Source: Stramonita haemastoma (Eukaryota > Mollusca > Gastropoda > Neogastropoda > Muricidae). Taken from it: a stretch of 64,000 nucleotides of DNA. The DNA is taken from contig CM060324.1 in assembly GCA_030674155.1 (NCBI GenBank), forward strand, positions 60,111,780 to 60,175,779, written 5' to 3'. The notes under the pieces were generated by a model. That model ran no database searches. It was given only the letters and a program-made list of their open reading frames with translations, and was not told the origin of the DNA. Position numbers and translations under genes: made by a program. Shown one piece after another: positions 58,776 to 64,000 of this stretch. Position 1 is the first letter of the stretch, and each line of letters begins with the position of its first letter.

Positions 58776-59464
58776 AATATCTTATCTTCAATTTTTTAAC
58801 TTTTAAAGCAATCTGTCACAATGGAAGGCTAATTAGCAAGCTTACAAACACGAGAAACTGAACACAAATATAAATCTGAGTAAAAGTCACGTTAGAATGA
58901 TAATGCCAGTAAAGTAAAGATTCAAAAGTAAAACCTGTATTACTCCTGTTATGAGTCTGAGATGAATGAACAGCAAGACCTGGTATTACTGTCTACTCAA
59001 TCTGAAAAACAATCTGTTAAAAAAAAACTCACACTAAAAGTATAACGAAACTTTGAAAAATTACCACACACCTCATTTTTAAATCAACATATCTCACTTA
59101 TACACTCCAAGTATTCATATAAAACTCTAAAGCAAAGAAAAAGAATTGTGAAGAAGAAGAAGAAGAAGAAGAAGTGAAGAAAGGAGATTTAAAAAAAGAG
59201 TGAAATATGATTATATCTGATTTATTTTCGTTTTAACAATTCACTATGGTTTCAACCTCGTTTCTTCAATACATCATAAACAGACAACGATACAGCATGG
59301 AATAGGCATCAAGTTACAGCTTATCTTAAACCCCACCCCATGGTAAATTTACACTGGTGCTTATGGGGACAAAATGAGTAATACAATAATACATAGATAG
59401 TCACGTTTTGGGGTTAGGTCTTCATGTTTGTCCTAGCTGCTAGGGTCTGATATTCTTCTCTTTT
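58776..59464. other. AT-rich unassigned DNA
   Basis: No recognised gene. Small (GAA)n at 59152-59174. Confidence 0.35.
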
Positions 59465-59580
59465 TTTGTCAAAGGCTCAGACAGCAACTATTGTTGCCTG
59501 TCATATGGGCGTGAATGCTTTGCGCTGTCGTTAAGGCCTGACAAGTCGGGCCCAGCGCATCCCACTTCGGCTTGGGACTG
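59465..59580 (+). mobile_element. Repeat family G, 5' third only
   Basis: GGCTCAGACAGCAACTATTG, TGCTTTGCGCTGTCGTTAAG and CTGACAAGTCGGGCCCAGCG; it ends at TGGGACTGGTATGAAG before (CA)n. Confidence 0.75.
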
Positions 59581-59589
59581 GTATGAAGG

Positions 59590-59825
<236 letters not shown>

Positions 59826-59859
59826 AGCACACTCACACGCGCGCGCACGCGCACGCGCG

Positions 59860-59910
59860 AGCACGCACACACACACACACACATACACACACACAATATA
59901 TATATATATA

Positions 59911-59944
<34 letters not shown>
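59860..59944. repeat. Palindromic (CA)n-(TA)n-(TG)n
   Basis: (CA)n 59866-59894, (AT)n 59895-59912 and (TG)n 59913-59944 form an almost perfect self-complementary tract of about 75 bp. Confidence 0.9.
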
Positions 59945-59945
<1 letters not shown>

Positions 59946-59947
<2 letters not shown>

Positions 59948-60343
59948 CCACCGAATCAGAGGCAATTTTTATTATTGCATGATGATCAATGATGATGAGG
60001 ATGATGTAATGATGCTGCTGTGGAGGTGCATCCGCTTTGAGACTACTTGACAGGGTTGTTCTCTACGCTTACTGTCATAATATATCCCGGCGTCAACCAG
60101 GCCCGAGAGATACAGACACCTGCAGTGTTGGTCAGGTAATTTGAGCAACACTCTCAAATTCGCATCCGTAAAGTGGATGAAGCTCGACTGTGTGGTCCCA
60201 GTCTCCCCACTGAGCCCACAGCACACTCACTCTGGGTAGGAGCCGGCCGGAGCCCGAAAAAATCCCTATGACTTATGGGATTCGAACCCGCGACCTTCCA
60301 GTCCGGAATCCAAGGCGCTAACCACTGCGCCATGGCGGCTGGT
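59946..60343 (-). mobile_element. SINE family E, full copy without insertion
   Basis: Head on minus: GCCGCCATGGCGCAGTGGTT (perfect A box) and GCGGGTTCGAATCCC (perfect B box). Body as in 24493-24929. It ends CCTCTGATTCGGTGGCC beside (GT)n. Confidence 0.93.
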
Positions 60344-60346
60344 CAC

Positions 60347-61360
60347 TTAAGGCAATATTTGTCTTGTCAATGCTTTGTGTATATATGGTGACAAATTCCT
60401 TACTGTAGTTTCATTGGAGGATGACAACAGAATATGTAACCTAAATGCACATGGATTGCAGTGATACTTTTCTGCAATATATTCTTCCCGAAGGTCGTCA
60501 TATGCCGGACATAAGAAAATAAAATGAATTTCATCCTCCCTTTCAGATTTACACAATGGGCATATCAACTGACATGTATCTGTTTTTCTGAATCTTGCTG
60601 AATGTATCAATATGGGTGAAAATCTAAATCTAAATTTAGTTAAAGCATTTCTTACAAATGTATTCATATTAATTTTCAAGTCTGCTTCCATTAAGTGGTT
60701 GTGCTTAAGCAAAGCATATGACTGAAATCTTTTCCCTCGTTTGAATGTGGTTATTCCATTCTTGCCATCTGCAATCTATAATTCTCTGTCTGAAAACTTT
60801 AATAAAGACATAAATAGATTCTACACCTTGGTTATCCCATACAAATGAAAACCCATATCTGTCTAGCATTGTCCTTACTTGTGTGGCCCACGTTAGTTTT
60901 CCCCTCTGATCCAAAGAAAGTAACATTTTTTTATGCTCTACCAGGTATTCTATCTTCTTCCATATGTGTCAGTCTTAGCCAAAACCTAATACATCCTACA
61001 TAAGAGTTCAGGTATATGGGATATCTATTTAACTCACCATACAATAGCTCATTCGGTGTCCTTATATCTACCCCTACAAACTTTTTCAAACCATAAGTGG
61101 GTACTTTTTCTAAATCATATGCTGCTTTATGAAATGCCCATTTCTCAGCTCCATATTGCAACATTGGCTGTATCTGGCCATCGAACAGCTTTAGAAATAG
61201 CCCTGCAGATATGTGAAACAATTGTGGGTTTTGTGGTAAAAGCACCAAAATTTGCACAAATAAGGTTAAGGACATGCTAAATAAATTCAGATATAGTGCC
61301 AAGCTGGATTTTTCCCCAGAAGCCCATAAATTAAAAAAATCCAAGATGGCCGCCATCCGA
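60347..61360 (-). mobile_element. LINE C-terminal half (post-RT and CPLC tail)
   Basis: Minus strand: PMLQYGAEKWAFHKAAYDLE, YGLKKFVGVDIRTPNELLYG, ELNRYPIYLNSYVGCIRFWL, then after frameshifts DRYGFSFVWDNQGVESIYVF and TFVRNALTKFRFRFSPILIH, CQLICPLCKSEREDEIHFIF, LCPAYDDLREEYI. The CPLC...HF...CP knuckle and YGELxRYPL block define the same LINE type as 38751 and 8355. Ends beside SINE E. Inactive. Confidence 0.88.
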
Positions 61361-61632
61361 AATGAAATATCTATAAATTGTCATAACTTTGTGAATAGTT
61401 GACCCAAGAACATAAATGAGGAGTCTTTTTATATGTTTTGAGACGTGCAGATGTTAATGGAACCATTGTTTAGTTGATAAAATGCATGTAAAGCAGAATA
61501 GTGGCCAAATTTATGTTACAAAACTCATGTTGTTTGTGGACCCCGAGGGCAGCCCCAGATCCCCACCTGTAACTTTATTGCTCACTCCACTTAGCTTTGG
61601 TGGAGCTCATGGGATATATAGGGGACACAAAG
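61361..61632. other. Sequence between LINE and downstream relic
   Basis: AT-rich; no motif recognised. It may belong to the element at 61633. Confidence 0.35.
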
Positions 61633-62951
61633 ATGAATGCAAAGGACATGGCTCCTGTCTTCAAGTTGGTAGATCTTGTGGAGCTTTACACGGACTGACT
61701 GGTAGAGTTGGGAGTCGAGATAACTGGACGTATTCATTCCACCAACCTCAAAAATCGGATACTTGCAAACATGCTAGGGCTTCAAGTACATAAACAAGGA
61801 TGGGATGTGTTGCTGAGCTTCAGTGATGATGTGGGGCAGGCATTGCAAGATGCATGCTTGGACGATTGTGATGATGAAGCCATTTGTTTAGCAAAGGCGG
61901 CCAAAATAATCCTACGAGATATGATCCGAATTTGTTCACAATTTGATGGTACTTCATTCCCACAGGGTTGCCAAGAAGAATCTGTGCCCAAGTCACTTGT
62001 TGCACTGGTTAGCATGATCTTGGATGGACCAAATATTATGAAAAGAGAGAGTGATGAATCCAGACAAGCAGCATTGAGTATTGCTCAATTACTTCAATAC
62101 AATAGCTCTGTGAGAAGACAGAGAGGGTCCACTGGTATACACCATAGCAAAATCAGGGAGACTCCTTTACCTATATATCTGGGTATGATGATACATGGAC
62201 ATAAACATAAGCGAAAATGTGTAGACACCTTGTTCCACTTGGGCTCATCAATTTCTTATGACATAGTTCTTGACATATCCATGGACATGGCCATTGCAGC
62301 AGCCCAGCAGTATGAATCAAAGGGGTTGTCTGCCTCCTTATCCTGTGAAAAAATATGTTCCCTACAGCTGCTATTGATAATCTAGATCACGACCTGAGCT
62401 CATGGTGCCTTTCTTGACATAAACATTTCGCTCTTCCAAAACAGGGAAACAGAATCTGATGGAATCATGTGTCACAAGTCAGAATGCAACCAGATCTACA
62501 TCTTCCTAGCAAACAGATACCACCACTTCCTGAATCATATGCAACGCTGACCCTGGTGACAGCAAAGAAAGATCCTATGATCCCTTCCATTCAGGGTACA
62601 CTGACCAGTGACTGTGAACTTGTTAACACTGCCATGGAAGATGAGAAAAAGTGGCAAAACAATACACGTAGACTCATCAGTGAAGGGGTCCAGAGTGTTG
62701 ATGACCCAATCTGTTGGGTGGCATTCCATTCTAATAAGCAGCAATCACGTGACTTTGAGGTCACTATGGGATCTCTTCTGCCACTGTTCCCGAATGACTC
62801 AAAGTCTGTGGCAATAATTTGCCATGCGATGGATGCATGCTTTGGCCCAAGCAAATATTGCTACACCTGGAACAGCTGATTCATTCCTGACAGCAGCCCA
62901 CATCACACGGACAAGACATGCACACCAAATTACAGCTACTGCATTATTGTA
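61633..62951 (+). pseudogene. Broken copy of an uncharacterised repetitive protein family
   Basis: First frame from ATG at 61633: MNAKDMAPVFKLVDLVELY, an in-frame TGA at 61696, then ELGVEITGRIHSTNLKNRIL, LSFSDDVGQALQDACLDDCD, DGTSFPQGCQEESVPKSLVA, HHSKIRETPLPIYLGMMIHG and DTLFHLGSSISYDIVLDISM. A frameshift near 62350 moves to NMFPTAAIDNLDHDLSS. A later frame (62469-62875) has IPPLPESYATLTLV, PICWVAFHSNKQQS and MGSLLPLFPNDSKSV. After HAMDA another shift gives ALAQANIATPGTADSFLTAA, HITRTRHAHQITATALL and a stop at 62949. I recall this as a multi-copy family of unknown function in molluscs, cnidarians and other invertebrates. A segment between HAMD and ALAQAN appears deleted. No nuclease or recombinase signature recognised. 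Confidence 0.7.
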
Positions 62952-63262
62952 ACCCCCCTCACAAAACGTATTTTTGTGTTTGGCGTTACTAAGCGTTAGG
63001 TGCAGTAACTCCCTTGTAGAGTTGAGTGATCGCCCCTTAAAAAGAGTGCCTATCGGGATACTTCTGTTTTTTAAATCTCACTTCCTGCCTGGGCCTAGTG
63101 AAGGAAAGGAGCGTGACTGGACTCTCTGAGTCTGGATGTTCCTGATTAAGGTTTGATATTATTAATTTTGTTTTTGGTCATACGATCTGTTTAAGCCAAT
63201 TTTAGCTTAATTCAGATTAGTTGTGGAAGGTTCAGGAAAACTATATGTTTGATTTAATTTCA
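62952..63262. other. 3' flank of the relic, no feature recognised
   Basis: AT-rich, no ORF. Includes GTAACCCCCCTCACAAAACG just after the stop. Confidence 0.35.
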
Positions 63263-63865
63263 CAGGCTTTCAACCTGTGAATTAACAGTGAACATAAGTG
63301 ATCGCTTCGAACAAAGGAAGCGCTTCGAACAAAGGAAGCGTGGGGTAATTTTTGGCGCGTCATGGTCCTTGTTGTAAGATTAATTTTTGGTAGGATATTG
63401 TTCAGTTATTAAAATGCTGGAAATATTCTAGTATGACTTTACACTACAAATGTATGGGTGTGAAGGACTACTTAATTGTTGTAATCACTACGAATTCTGA
63501 CGTATTTGTGATATATTATTTAGGAAATTCAAACAGTTGAAATATTAGTGGGGGCATTAATTTAAATTGAGAGGCTTTTAGCCTGTGAATTAACAGTGAG
63601 ACCTATTGGTTGTTTTGAACAAAGCATGTAAATGTTGACACAGTCATGGTTTTTGTTGTATGTTTAATTTGTGGTAGAATATTGTTCAGCTATTATTAAA
63701 ATGCTGGAAATATTCTAGTGTGGCTTTACACTACAAATATATGGGTGTGAAAGCCTATTTGATTTTTAAAAGAATTTTATTATTAGAATTGTGATTTATT
63801 TGTGATAAATCACTTAGTAATTTTAAAACAGGTGTAATGGCATTGGAATGTCATTGTGGACATTT
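63263..63865. repeat. Diverged direct duplication, about 308-bp unit
   Basis: Unit 1 (63263) and unit 2 (63571) share AGGCTTT..CCTGTGAATT, AACAGTGA, AGGATATTGTTCAG / AGAATATTGTTCAG, TTAAAATGCTGGAAATATTC, TAGTATGACTTTACACTACA / TAGTGTGGCTTTACACTACA and ATGGGTGTGAA. Unit 1 also has an 18-bp internal tandem (CGCTTCGAACAAAGGAAG twice, 63303-63340). No coding content. Confidence 0.88.
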
Positions 63866-63894
63866 ATTTAAAATAAATTAGTTCTTCTTATTAA

Positions 63895-64000
63895 TGTTGG
63901 CACAGTTTCATAGGATGGACCATCATCTGTCCTAAAGTAAATGAGATATGTTGGGATGCTTGCACAGTTTCATAGGATGGACCATCATCTGTCCTAGAGT
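63895..64000. repeat. 62-bp tandem repeat at the window edge
   Basis: CACAGTTTCATAGGATGGAC at 63901 and again at 63963, with ACCATCATCTGTCCTA in both. The second unit is cut by the window end, so this may be the start of a longer array. Confidence 0.85.

Overview
The window is eukaryotic nuclear DNA, most likely from a marine mollusc and probably a gastropod. Reasons: short exons with GT/AG introns, very dense (CA)n/(GT)n, (CT)n and trinucleotide arrays, many tRNA-derived SINEs with a shared conserved core, and LINE relics of the RTE, L2/CR1-like and Jockey/CR1-like kinds. Species cannot be fixed from sequence alone. Nothing prokaryotic (operon, ribosome-binding site, CRISPR) is present.

The only convincing host gene lies on the minus strand between about 13.35 kb and 1.05 kb and continues off the left edge. 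I rebuilt six exons by reading frame and splice signals: a non-coding exon 1 behind a CATAAAAG box, a signal-peptide exon, three exons forming one complete CUB domain, and the first exon of a second CUB domain. Exon phases (1,2,1,1,2) join without a gap and give about 180 residues of a secreted or extracellular multi-CUB protein. Its introns are loaded with tandem arrays, three of them lying right beside splice sites. One (195-1050) is a 51-bp minisatellite whose unit contains the 5' splice site of the CUB2 exon.

From 8 kb onwards the window is mostly mobile-element debris. I see several interspersed families, labelled A-H here for cross-reference. A is a tRNA-headed SINE with an AATAAA-type tail (about 18 pieces). 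B is a SINE whose head joins a tRNA-like A box to a 5S rRNA-like segment (11 copies plus a head fragment). C, E and F are other tRNA-headed SINEs. D is a composite SINE carrying A-family core sequence. G is an unclassified repeat of about 350 bp (6 copies). H is a Jockey/CR1-like LINE with a (TTGAC)n tail (7 pieces, the best at 35233-38340). Other LINEs are an RTE with a (GATA)n tail (43185-44545), an L2-like element (50336-52910), and several copies of one LINE type with endonuclease, RT and a CPxC...CP tail (8355-11450, 17440-18260, 38751-42735, 60347-61360). Many are interrupted by SINEs, so the order of insertions can be read.

The right end (61.6-64.0 kb) holds a broken copy of an uncharacterised protein-coding family with no recognised domain. 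It is followed by a diverged direct duplication of about 308 bp and the start of a 62-bp tandem array. This block and the splice-site minisatellite are the parts most worth following up.
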